DNA from: Spirochaetaceae bacterium
GTDB lineage: Bacteria > Spirochaetota > Spirochaetia > Treponematales > Breznakiellaceae
Reading direction: 5' to 3'
NCBI GenBank assembly: GCA_031288215.1
Contig: JAITRV010000295.1
Span: 1 to 12,116, forward strand
DNA length: 12,116 nucleotides
Shown here: positions 5,393-11,908 of the stretch, piece after piece
Layout of the letters: each line of letters begins with the position of its first letter
Numbering within the stretch: position 1 is the first letter of the stretch
Notes under the pieces: model-generated
Seen by the model: only the letters and a program-made list of their open reading frames with translations
Told to the model about the DNA's origin: nothing
Database searches by the model: none
Translations under genes and position numbers: made by a program

Positions 5393-7156
5393 ATGATAGT
5401 TATGGCTTATGCGCCCTATGGCGCCGACGGGATCATCATCCGGGTGGAAGCGGATATACGCCGGGGGATTCCGGGGATCGACATCACCGGCCTTGCCGAG
5501 GGGGCGGTCCGGGAAGCCCGGGAACGGGTGCGGGCGGCCTTCCGCAATTCGGGCTTCCCCTTCCCCCAGGACCGGATCCTGATCAACCTTTCCCCCGCGG
5601 GGGTGCGGAAGGACGGGGCATCCCTGGACCTCTCGATTGCCCTTTCGGTGATGGCCGCCTCGGCCTTTATCCCGGTGCCGGAGGGCCTGATGGCCCTGGG
5701 GGAACTGGAACTCTCCGGCCGGCTCCTGCCCGTGCGGGGGGTTCTGGCCGCCACCGATGCGGGGCTCCGGGCGGGAATCCGGGAATTCCTCGTCCCCGCG
5801 GGGAATGCCGCCGAGGCGGCGATCCTGGCCTCGGGCCGCTTTGCCGCCGCCGCGAGCCTGTCTGAAGCGGTCCGCGCCCTCACGGTCCGCTCCGAGACCG
5901 GCGTCCTGCCCCCGGCCCCGCAGGCCCTTCCCGCCGCCGCCCCGGCCCGGTGGGAGGGGGACTTTTCCGACGTGCGGGGCCAGGGCCGTTACAAGCGGGC
6001 CCTGGAAATCGCCGCCGCCGGAGGGCACAACCTCCTGGTTTTCGGCCCCCCCGGCGCGGGCAAGACCATGCTCGCCCGGCGGCTTCCCTCGATCATGCCC
6101 CCCCTGAGCCCGTCCGAAGCCGTCGAAGTAAGCCGCCTGTACAGCCTGGCAGGCCAACCGCCGGCCCCGGCAGGGCCGGTTTCTATGGCGAGGGAGGATT
6201 CCGCCGGTGAGACCGATTCCGCCGATGGAACCGGCCCTGCCGGCTTTGGCGGCGGGCTTATCACCTGGCCGCCCTTCCGTTCCCCCCATCATTCCGCCAG
6301 CGCCGAGGGCATCCTGGGGGGCGGAAAAAACGTGCGCCCCGGAGAGATAAGCCTGGCCCATTTCGGGGTTCTCTTCCTGGACGAGGCCCCGGAATTCCGG
6401 GCCCACGTCCTCCAGGCCCTGCGGGAACCCCTGGAAGACCGGGTGATAACCATTTCCCGGGCGGACGGCCCGGTCCGGCTCCCCGCGGAATTTCAACTCC
6501 TCCTGGCGGCCAATCCCTGTCCCTGCGGCAGGCTGGGCTCTTCCGCCGCCGGCAAGGCCGGTTCCATAGCGACGAGCGGCGTCAGTTCCACCGGCGGGGC
6601 CGGTTCCATAGCGACGAACGGCGTCAGTTCCACAGGAACCGCCGCCGCCGATTTCACGGACGGCCGCGGCTTTCCCGCCTATGAAACAGGTTCTACCTGT
6701 CTTTGTTCCGGGGAAGAAATTCACCGGTATTGGCGTAAATTCGGCGCGGCCCTGCTGGACCGGGTGGAATTGCGGGTGGCGGTCCGGCCCCCGGAGATCC
6801 GGCGGCTGGGGGAAGGAGCGGAGGAGGGGAGCGCGGGGATTGCCCGCCGGGTCCTCCGGGCGGTGGAAATCCAGCGGGGGCGTTTTCAGGACACCGGCAT
6901 CCGCCGGAACGCCCGGATGCCGGTGGGGCTGATAGAACGCCACGGTATGCTGACCGGCAGCGGCAAGCAGGCCCTCATCGCGGCGGCGGAAATGCTGGGT
7001 TTTTCCGGGCGGGCTTACCACGGGGTGCTGCGGGTGGCCCGGACCATCGCGGACCTGGAAGGCCGGGACGCTATCGAGGCGGTCCACATCCTGGAGGCGG
7101 TTCAGCACCGCCGCCAGGGGGAAGACCCCTACGACATCCTCTCCCCGGAGCACTGA
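5393..7156 (+). CDS. comM: ComM/YifB family Mg-chelatase-like AAA+ ATPase
   Basis: ComM is a hexameric AAA+ branch-migration helicase that helps integrate incoming DNA during natural transformation; YifB-type homologues also occur in bacteria not known to be competent. Order: N-terminal Lon-like ChlI domain (about 20-140), Walker A GPPGAGKT (218-225), the conserved FRSPHH (295-300), Walker B VLFLDEAPEF (326-335), NPCPCG (374-379), arginine LLDR (454-457), and C-terminal lid domain (about 485-580). The protein is 587 aa against about 506 in E. coli. The excess is two low-complexity inserts, at about 255-286 and 383-432. The second falls between NPCPCG and a second cysteine pair (CLC, 436-438), which in relatives lies close behind. 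Start ATG has GAGG 7 bases upstream. The gene is convergent with the ABC operon, with only 15 bases between stops and no clear terminator. Confidence 0.92.
   Translation: MIVMAYAPYGADGIIIRVEADIRRGIPGIDITGLAEGAVREARERVRAAFRNSGFPFPQDRILINLSPAGVRKDGASLDLSIALSVMAASAFIPVPEGLMALGELELSGRLLPVRGVLAATDAGLRAGIREFLVPAGNAAEAAILASGRFAAAASLSEAVRALTVRSETGVLPPAPQALPAAAPARWEGDFSDVRGQGRYKRALEIAAAGGHNLLVFGPPGAGKTMLARRLPSIMPPLSPSEAVEVSRLYSLAGQPPAPAGPVSMAREDSAGETDSADGTGPAGFGGGLITWPPFRSPHHSASAEGILGGGKNVRPGEISLAHFGVLFLDEAPEFRAHVLQALREPLEDRVITISRADGPVRLPAEFQLLLAANPCPCGRLGSSAAGKAGSIATSGVSSTGGAGSIATNGVSSTGTAAADFTDGRGFPAYETGSTCLCSGEEIHRYWRKFGAALLDRVELRVAVRPPEIRRLGEGAEEGSAGIARRVLRAVEIQRGRFQDTGIRRNARMPVGLIERHGMLTGSGKQALIAAAEMLGFSGRAYHGVLRVARTIADLEGRDAIEAVHILEAVQHRRQGEDPYDILSPEH
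6167..6243 (+). repeat. In-frame palindromic insertion 1 in comM
   Basis: CCGGCAGGGCCGGTT (6167-6181) is matched by its exact reverse complement at 6229-6243, bounding 77 bp. Inside is an 18-bp tandem repeat (6197-6214, 6215-6232) encoding DSAGET/DSADGT. The block falls where family members go directly from 'S.AG' to the short loop before FRSPHH. It keeps the reading frame and encodes Gly/Ala/Asp-rich, probably disordered sequence. Confidence 0.75.
6556..6639 (+). repeat. In-frame 42-bp tandem duplication (insertion 2) in comM
   Basis: Two head-to-tail 42-bp units (6556-6597, 6598-6639) are near identical over the first 36 bases (one mismatch) and differ at the end. They encode GSIATSGVSSTGGA and GSIATNGVSSTG. 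The unit opening GGCCGGTTCCATAGCGA resembles GGCCGGTTTCTATGGCGA inside insertion 1 (from 6175), suggesting a shared repeat family. The insert separates NPCPCG from the CLC cysteines. Confidence 0.75.
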
Positions 7157-7171
7157 GCGAATAATGCTTTA

Positions 7172-7951
7172 TTAACGGATATTACATGCCGCACAAACCA
7201 TGCGGTTAACCGGTTCCATATATGCCATACGCAGTTCCGTCTGATAGATGAGCTTCAAATTTTCCTCGGTGATGATCTTTTCGGTCTCTCCGGTGGTAAG
7301 ATACCCCTCACGGTCAAGAATGCCGGTTTTGCCGCCGAGGAGCATGGCATGATCCGGTACGTGGGTCGTCAACACAACCGCGATTCCCCGCTTTGCCAAG
7401 TCTATGATCAGCTTGAGAATCTTGATCTGATTCCCATAATCCAGGTGATTTGCCGGTTCATCCATCAGGATGAGCCGCGGCTCCTGCACCAGCGCCCGGG
7501 CGATCTGAACCTGCTGGCGCTCGCCGCCGGAGATGCGGAGTATCGACTTGGATGCAAGGTACTCAATGTTCATTTCCGCCATCACCTCATCCACGATACG
7601 GTATTCCCCCGCTCCCGGGGTTTTGAAGGTCCCGATGTGGGGGGCCCGGCCAAGGACAAGATAATCTCGAACCAGGAAATCAAACGGCAGGGTCTGTGAC
7701 TGGGCGACAAACCCTATTTTCCGGGCACGTTCCCCGGGGGAAAGCCGGGTAAGGTCCCCGCCGTCAATCATGACGCTCCCCTTCTGCGGGGTAAGCCCCC
7801 CTTCCAGACAGCCGAGCAGGGTCGATTTACCCGCGCCGTTGGAGCCCAGGATCGAATAGATCGCTCCCGCCTCCAGGGAAAAACCGATATGCTTCAATAC
7901 CAGCATCTTGTCATAGGAGAAAGAAAGATCCCTTACCTCAAGCAGCTTCAT
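7172..7951 (-). CDS. ABC transporter ATP-binding protein, FecE/BtuD-type
   Basis: The protein, 259 aa, is the cytoplasmic ATPase that powers the adjacent importer. Visible motifs are Walker A GSNGAGKST (36-44), Q-loop Q84, signature SGGERQQ (141-147), Walker B LILMDEP (160-166), D-loop NHLD (168-171) and switch H197. The arrangement and 'DLTRLSPGERARKIGFVAQ' are typical of iron-siderophore/haem/cobalamin import ATPases. The ATG encoding MKLLEVRD is chosen because AAAGGAGAGG stands just upstream; an in-frame TTG 57 bases earlier would lie within the permease gene and lacks support. The C-terminus ends with a CAAC cysteine pair (C253, C256), unusual for the family. It is the last gene of a three-gene minus-strand operon, and its stop faces the comM stop. 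Confidence 0.92.
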   Translation of the reverse strand: MKLLEVRDLSFSYDKMLVLKHIGFSLEAGAIYSILGSNGAGKSTLLGCLEGGLTPQKGSVMIDGGDLTRLSPGERARKIGFVAQSQTLPFDFLVRDYLVLGRAPHIGTFKTPGAGEYRIVDEVMAEMNIEYLASKSILRISGGERQQVQIARALVQEPRLILMDEPANHLDYGNQIKILKLIIDLAKRGIAVVLTTHVPDHAMLLGGKTGILDREGYLTTGETEKIITEENLKLIYQTELRMAYMEPVNRMVCAACNIR

Positions 7952-7971
7952 GTAAGCCTCTCCTTTGCGTC

Positions 7972-9006
7972 TCAGGTGAATCGGGCGCCGAGCCGCACCA
8001 GCAGCCAAATAAAGATCGGGGCGCCGAACAATCCGGTCATGATGCTGAGGGGAATTTCCGAACCGGTAAGATTGCGGGCCAAGGTATCCACAAAGGTGAG
8101 AAACAGGGCGCCGAGGAGCGCGGAAGCGGGCAGCAGGTTTTTGTTATCCTGCCCAACCAGCATACGCCCCAGGTGGGGGATGATGAGGCCAATCCATCCG
8201 ATGGCCCCGCTCAGGCAAATCGCGGAGGCGGTCAGAATCGTGGAAAACAGAATGATAAGTCCCTTCAGGCGGAGGACATTGACCCCCAGGGAACGGGCTT
8301 CCGCGTCCCCCAACGCCAGCAGGTTGAGCCGCCAGCGAAAAAGCAGCATCCCGATGAGAGAAACCACGATCCCCGGCGCGATGAACAGGAGTTCCTTTTT
8401 TTTGACGGAGGCCAAACTGCCCATGGTCCAGAATACGATGCTTGCCAGTTCGCTTTCCGGGTCCGCGATATACTTGAAGGCCCCGAGGATTGCGTTCATA
8501 AAACCGGAGACCACCACCCCGGCAAGGACGAGGATCAAGGCGCCGCTGGTACGGAACAGTTTGGGGATCGTAACGGTACAGGCCACCGCCGCAAGGCCCC
8601 CGGCCAGGGCGCAGATCTGGATGCCCCAGGCGCTCAAATGCAGCAGAATGGCTGCCGCCGCCCCCACACAGGCGCCGGAGGAAACGCCGAGCAGATCCGG
8701 GGAAACCAGGGGATTGCGGAACATGGCCTGATAGGAGGCCCCGGAGAGCGCCAGGGCGCTGCCGACCAGCAGGCTGCCCAAAACCCGGGGCAGGCGGATA
8801 TTGAGGATCACGTTGGACATCTGATCGGTCCAGAACGGTCTGATCGGAAACAAACCGCCCAGGAGGATGCCGACGGCTTCCTTCACCGGCACATGGAAAC
8901 GCCCCAGGGCCAGCGCCAGAATCGCCATGAGCAGGGTCAGCACGATGAGGCCGCTTATGACGCCCGCCGCGCGGGTTTCTGCCCGCGGTTCCCCTCCCTT
9001 GACCAT
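7972..9006 (-). CDS. FecCD-family ABC transporter permease
   Basis: This 344-aa integral membrane protein, probably with ten helices, forms the inner-membrane channel. Family hallmarks are present: 'SGASYQAMFRNPLVSPDLLGVSSGA' after helix 2, 'GAIGWIGLIIPHLGRMLVGQDN' and 'SEIPLSIMTGLFGAPIFIWLL' at the end. These define importers of iron-siderophore, haem or vitamin B12. Start: ATG 9006-9004 begins one base after the binding-protein stop, giving MVKGGEPRAETR and then the first helix. An upstream in-frame ATG at 9051 would overlap the preceding gene by about 45 bases and add a non-family tail, so it is less likely. No strong Shine-Dalgarno is seen, so translation is probably coupled to the preceding gene. 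The ATPase start follows its stop by about 20 bases. Confidence 0.92.
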   Translation of the reverse strand: MVKGGEPRAETRAAGVISGLIVLTLLMAILALALGRFHVPVKEAVGILLGGLFPIRPFWTDQMSNVILNIRLPRVLGSLLVGSALALSGASYQAMFRNPLVSPDLLGVSSGACVGAAAAILLHLSAWGIQICALAGGLAAVACTVTIPKLFRTSGALILVLAGVVVSGFMNAILGAFKYIADPESELASIVFWTMGSLASVKKKELLFIAPGIVVSLIGMLLFRWRLNLLALGDAEARSLGVNVLRLKGLIILFSTILTASAICLSGAIGWIGLIIPHLGRMLVGQDNKNLLPASALLGALFLTFVDTLARNLTGSEIPLSIMTGLFGAPIFIWLLVRLGARFT

Positions 9007-9007
9007 A

Positions 9008-10099
9008 TTACTTGGCGGGATCCATAAAGCGGTAGATGCGGTCGGTTTCATCGTCGCTCAGCGTATACCCGTAGAACCGCCGGTAATAATCTTTTATTTC
9101 CTGTTTAACATCCAAATCTTTAAACAATTCGGGATGGATCGTCTTGGCGATGAATTCCATCAGGAGAAAGCCCTCACTGCTGTAGTCCCAGACCATAACC
9201 CCTTTGGGATTGACGATAACCTTGCCCGCCTTGACCGCCCGGATGGACGACCATGCCGGATCGTTCATGATGCTGTCGGTATTGTTCACCCGGCCCATGA
9301 AGATATATTCCGGGTTCCAGTTTACCACATCTTCCATGGTGGTGGTGTAGAGCAGTTCAATCTTACTGTCCCGGCTGACCAGGTTGCCCCCCGCAAGTTC
9401 AACGAGCCACATCGTGTAGGAATTGCGGCCATGGATAGTCAGGGGGTCAGGCCCGCGCACATAATAGACGTCAGGCCGTTTCCCGGGACCGAGGGAGGCG
9501 GTACGGCTGCGTATGAAATTGACCTTCTCGTCAAAGAATTGGCACCATTCTTCCGCCTTTTTCAGATGATCCCCGCCCAGCACGGTCCCAAAGAGCATGA
9601 CCTCTTCTTTCTGGAATTGAATGAACTCATCAATGCTCTTGGGATTCCCGGTTCCCAACTGGGTAACCACCACGGGGATGCCGGCCTGGTCAAGGCGATC
9701 GATAACCTGGGGATAGGAGTCCCAATAGAACACCACGTCCACCCCGAGGCGGATCAGTTCTTCAATATTGGGATCCGTGGCGTTTTCCGTAACCGGCTTA
9801 TCTTTGAAAGAGGGGGCCACCACGACGGACCAGCTCGACGTCGCGTTTCTGTTTCCCGTGATGGCCACCTTATCGACCGCCCCGAGGAGAATGATTTTTT
9901 CAAAACCCGGCCCTACGAGGGGGGCAATCCGGGAGGGACGAGACGGAACGGTAACGGTCCGGCCGGCTAAATCCGTGACCGTAAGCCCCCCCGCACCGCC
10001 CCCTCCGGCCGGTTCTTTTCTGCCGATGGCATTGAGGGAATACCTGTTCAAAACCAAAAAAGAACAAATCAAAGCACATACTAAAATGGTCTTTTTCAT
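9008..10099 (-). CDS. Periplasmic substrate-binding protein of a FecBCD/BtuF-type importer
   Basis: The protein is 363 aa, with a signal peptide (MKKTILVCALICSFLVL..., cleavage probably near LNA, residues 22-24). No lipobox cysteine follows the hydrophobic core, so it is probably soluble or anchored only by an uncleaved signal. The start of the mature region, 'LTVTDLAGRTVTVPSRPSRIAPLVGPGFEKIILLGAVDKVAITG', is the standard opening of the helical-backbone (TroA/BtuF-like) metal-chelate fold. Later landmarks are 'DPNIEELIRLGVDVVFYWDS', 'VDRL..AGIPVVV' equivalents and 'NPEYIFMGR'. The two-lobe protein captures a metal chelate and delivers it to the permease; iron-siderophore, haem or cobalamin remain possible. 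ATG 10099 has GAGGAGG about 10 bases upstream. It is the first gene of the operon, after an approximately 80-nt leader. Confidence 0.88.
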   Translation of the reverse strand: MKKTILVCALICSFLVLNRYSLNAIGRKEPAGGGGAGGLTVTDLAGRTVTVPSRPSRIAPLVGPGFEKIILLGAVDKVAITGNRNATSSWSVVVAPSFKDKPVTENATDPNIEELIRLGVDVVFYWDSYPQVIDRLDQAGIPVVVTQLGTGNPKSIDEFIQFQKEEVMLFGTVLGGDHLKKAEEWCQFFDEKVNFIRSRTASLGPGKRPDVYYVRGPDPLTIHGRNSYTMWLVELAGGNLVSRDSKIELLYTTTMEDVVNWNPEYIFMGRVNNTDSIMNDPAWSSIRAVKAGKVIVNPKGVMVWDYSSEGFLLMEFIAKTIHPELFKDLDVKQEIKDYYRRFYGYTLSDDETDRIYRFMDPAK

Positions 10100-10186
10100 C
10101 CCGGAAATCCTCCTCTTGATCTTCTTTTCTCAGGGTATCTTTCAAAACCACATAAAAGATTCAGAAATTCCCCTTTAATTCGTAAT

Positions 10187-10215
10187 AGAATACAAGAGAA
10201 CCGGACAAAGGTCAA
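10187..10215 (-). promoter_or_regulatory. Sigma70-type promoter of the ABC importer operon
   Basis: On the minus strand TTGACC (10215-10210), a 17-base spacer and TATTCT (10192-10187) form a good promoter. Predicted transcription start is near 10180, leaving about an 80-nt leader before the binding-protein ATG. No Fur box or riboswitch was recognised in the leader; a short ATTC-N6-GAAT dyad overlaps the -10. Confidence 0.7.
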
Positions 10216-10227
10216 GCGTTTGTTATT

Positions 10228-10281
10228 AAAAAAACAATCGGGCCGCTCACCCCCCCTGAGCGGGTAAACGTTGCGCCCGAT
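10228..10281 (-). terminator. Intrinsic terminator reading leftward, just upstream of the ABC promoter
   Basis: On the minus strand ATCGGGC (10281-10275) pairs with GCCCGAT (10243-10237). Nested inside is CGCTCA/TGAGCG (10262-10257 with 10249-10244) around a 7-G loop. A T-rich tail with seven consecutive T (10234-10228) follows. A 12-base asymmetric bulge separates the two stems. It would stop leftward read-through, for example from the PHP gene about 560 bases away or from an RNA made in the structured region. Confidence 0.6.
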
Positions 10282-10435
10282 GAACAGCCCCCAATTCCTC
10301 TTGAGTACTAGATGACCTATTACGCGAGGCTGTTCCAAAACTTCAGTTTTTGGGGTGACAGGCTTTGCCTGTCCAGCTTCCTTAGATTTAATGGAAGCCA
10401 CTGGTTCAGACGTTGATACCGGAGGGGAATATAAA
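10282..10435. repeat. Gene-free structured region with stacked hairpins
   Basis: The gene-free stretch 10100-10435 holds, from the left, the ABC leader and promoter, the terminator, then this block. GAACAGCC (10282-10289) pairs with GGCTGTTC (10328-10335) across 38 bases. CCAAAA/TTTTGG (10335-10340, 10348-10353) forms a second stem. GACAGGC-TTT-GCCTGTC (10357-10373) is a perfect 7-bp hairpin. The 'ggctgttccaaaacttcagttttggg' style resembles an extragenic palindromic repeat, but copy number cannot be tested here. The Shine-Dalgarno of the small ORF ends the region. Confidence 0.5.
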
Positions 10436-10660
10436 ATGAAAAAGACTTTTTGGGCAATTATCGGCGTATTGATGGTATTCTTTGGCATTGGCGGCGGAAT
10501 AGGAGGCCCCAATATTGCCGATAATGGAAACTCGTTATATCCCTTTGTTCGTTTTTCATTTGGAATGGGGGGATATAAGGGGAAAAGAGAGGGTATATTC
10601 TCAGCAATGTTATGGTCCGTTTATTTTGACTATAATTTTGATGATAACGGCTTTAAATGA
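10436..10660 (+). CDS. Small hypothetical protein with N-terminal signal/TM helix
   Basis: The ORF is 74 aa, unrecognised, and much more AT-rich than its neighbours. The N-terminus (MKKTFWAIIGVLMVFFGIGG) is a convincing signal peptide or membrane anchor. The rest alternates aromatic and polar residues (PFVRFSFGMGGYKG, FSAMLWSVYFDYNFDD), as in outer-membrane beta strands. ATG 10436 is chosen because GGAGGGG lies 8 bases upstream; an in-frame ATG at 10355 would add residues read through the hairpin region and has no ribosome site. It ends in ATGA, overlapping a possible second frame. It could be a genuine small envelope protein or the 5' part of a broken outer-membrane-protein gene. Confidence 0.45.
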   Translation: MKKTFWAIIGVLMVFFGIGGGIGGPNIADNGNSLYPFVRFSFGMGGYKGKREGIFSAMLWSVYFDYNFDDNGFK

Positions 10661-10764
10661 GGGCTGCTGATTGGTCCCAATGGTATTTTGAGTTTTTTAT
10701 AACGGTAACGCGGCCTCCGTATGGGGACGGCAGAGGGTACATAATTGGCCAATTAAAGTTTACG
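10657..10764 (+). pseudogene. Possible frameshifted continuation of the small envelope-protein ORF
   Basis: From the ATG that overlaps the stop of the preceding ORF, this frame reads DWSQWYFEFFITVTRPPYGDGRGYIIGQLKF, which looks like further beta strands with similar composition. It then runs into a GC-rich repeat and on into sequence antisense to the PHP gene, where the open frame is only a by-product of high GC. The simplest reading is a remnant of a longer gene, shifted in frame and truncated at the repeat. Homology cannot be tested here. Confidence 0.22.
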
Positions 10765-10789
10765 CTTCGCTCCCTTCGGTCGCTCCGGG
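10742..10789. repeat. 14-bp palindrome followed by GC-rich repeat-like sequence
   Basis: TAATTGGCCAATTA (10742-10755) is a perfect palindrome. It is followed by a stretch built from CGCT(T/C)CG-like subunits (10763-10789). Beyond it GGGTA (10788-10792 region) can pair with TACCC near 10810. The block lies downstream of the PHP gene stop and may form the end of its transcript, but no U tract is present. Confidence 0.35.
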
Positions 10790-10838
10790 TGGGTAACTGC
10801 CCGGTTCTACCCGGCGCCGGAACGTTATCGGCTCCCTG

Positions 10839-11687
10839 TTACTTGCCCAAAAGCGGTATCGCCTCCAGGACCGCTTCGCTTATCCGGCGGTTCCCGGCGG
10901 TGATGCCCAGCTTCCGGTCCGGCCGCCATTCCCCGTGGAAATCGCTCCCGGCGGTGATGAACAGCCCCAGGGACAGGCCCAGGGCTTCCAGCCGGCGGCA
11001 GGCGCCGACCTTGGCCGTGGGGTGCCAGGCTTCGATACCGTCCAGGCCCCGGTCCTTCAGTTCCCGGACCAGGCTCGGCAGGCGGCCCCAGGAAAGGTAG
11101 AGGGACATGGGGTGGGCCAGGACGGCCAGGCCCCCGGATTCCTTGATCAGGGCCGCCGCGGTGGAGAATTCCAGGGCGGCCTTGGGCACGTAGAAGGGCT
11201 TTCCCTTCCCCAGAAACCGGGAAAAGGCCTGCTCCTGGTTTTTGACCAGCCCCCGCCGTACCAGGGCGGCGGCAAAATGGGGCCGGCCTATGGAGCCGCC
11301 CCCGGAGAGGGCCGCCACTTCCTCCAGGTCTATGCCGATGTCCATTTTCCGCATGGCGTCCAGAATTTTCCGGTTCCGTTCTTCCCGCAGACGGGTCAAT
11401 TCCGCCACCGCCTCCAGGAAGGACGCGCTGGGCCGGCTTATTCCCAGCCCCAAAAGGTGAAATTCCCCCTGGGGAATTTCCGGCCGCCAGGCGATTTCCA
11501 GTTCTATCCCCGGAATAAACCGGATTCCCCGGACCAGGGCTTTGTTTTGGGCTTCTTCAAGGCCGTTCATGGTGTCATGATCCGTCAGGGCAAGGACCGT
11601 CAGCCCCTGATCCGCCGCCGCATCGATCAGGGCGGCGGGACTGAAGCTCCCGTCGGAGGCGGTTGAATGGGTATGCAAATCAATCAT
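10839..11687 (-). CDS. PHP-domain metal-dependent phosphoesterase (YciV/TrpH type)
   Basis: The protein is 282 aa. The four PHP metal motifs are all present: DLHTHST (3-9), TDHDT (35-39) with GIELE (60-64), H77 in 'GEFHLLGLG' and GRPH (134-137), AHP (191-193) and GSDFHG (247-252). The trimetal active site therefore looks intact. Family members of this length act as RNase AM (5'-3' exonuclease on short RNAs and 5S/16S/23S maturation in E. coli) or as 3',5'-nucleotide bisphosphate phosphatases. A housekeeping RNA/nucleotide role in the cytoplasm is likely, but the substrate is not determined. ATG 11687 starts directly at the conserved MIDLHTHS, as is usual. No Shine-Dalgarno is visible, and a -10 element lies only 13-18 bases upstream, so the mRNA may be nearly leaderless. 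Confidence 0.88.
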   Translation of the reverse strand: MIDLHTHSTASDGSFSPAALIDAAADQGLTVLALTDHDTMNGLEEAQNKALVRGIRFIPGIELEIAWRPEIPQGEFHLLGLGISRPSASFLEAVAELTRLREERNRKILDAMRKMDIGIDLEEVAALSGGGSIGRPHFAAALVRRGLVKNQEQAFSRFLGKGKPFYVPKAALEFSTAAALIKESGGLAVLAHPMSLYLSWGRLPSLVRELKDRGLDGIEAWHPTAKVGACRRLEALGLSLGLFITAGSDFHGEWRPDRKLGITAGNRRISEAVLEAIPLLGK

Positions 11688-11699
11688 ACTGTTACGTTT

Positions 11700-11708
11700 A
11701 TTCTATCA
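11700..11708 (-). promoter_or_regulatory. Extended -10 promoter for the PHP gene
   Basis: TGATAGAAT on the minus strand (11708-11700) matches an extended -10 (TGnTATAAT with one change). No good -35 is seen about 17 bases upstream. Predicted start is near 11693, about 6 bases before the ATG, which would explain the missing ribosome site. Confidence 0.42.
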
Positions 11709-11852
11709 CACGGCGGCCCTTCGGAATAGGGCGTTTTCCCCGCGGATGGGGCGGCAGGGGGTATTAAATTTAAGTTTTTATGAATTTTTTCCGAAAAAAA
11801 CATGAAAAAACCCTCATAAATTGCCGAAAATTGATAGATAATAGGGGGAATG

Positions 11853-11881
11853 TTGACTTGTTCCGTCCCTGGGTATAGAAT
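11853..11881 (+). promoter_or_regulatory. Strong sigma70-type promoter of the amidohydrolase gene
   Basis: TTGACT (11853-11858), 17 bases, TAGAAT (11876-11881): 5 of 6 matches at both boxes with ideal spacing. Predicted start is near 11888, giving a leader of about 20 nt containing AAAGGA (11893-11898). Upstream, 11761-11830 is very AT-rich with a TTTATGA/TCATAAA dyad (11777-11783, 11814-11820) and a CCGAAAA direct repeat (11791, 11824), possibly UP-element or regulator sites. Confidence 0.72.
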
Positions 11882-11908
11882 ACAAATTCATGAAAGGACG
11901 GTTCCAAT

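Noticed and set aside
5339..7153. Long minus-strand open frame opposite comM
   Set aside because: Same artefact of GC-rich codons; the comM frame has all AAA+ motifs and a Shine-Dalgarno.
7209..7219. CCGGTTCCATA, matching the opening of the comM repeat unit, in the ABC ATPase C-terminus
   Set aside because: The match is only 11 bases and does not continue; chance is likely at this composition.
7952..8008. TTG start 57 bases upstream for the ABC ATPase
   Set aside because: It would overlap the permease 3' end, encodes a non-family basic tail, and the downstream ATG has a strong Shine-Dalgarno.
8173..9970. Plus-strand open frames opposite the permease and binding protein
   Set aside because: No motifs, signals or ribosome sites; the minus-strand importer genes are unambiguous.
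10394..10405. GCCACTG, as in the core of cobalamin riboswitches, near a B12/iron-type importer
   Set aside because: It is on the opposite strand from the importer, and the B12 box and other conserved blocks are missing.
10355..10435. N-terminal extension of the small + strand ORF
   Set aside because: It reads through the hairpin block without a ribosome site; ATG 10436 begins a proper signal peptide with GGAGGGG before it.
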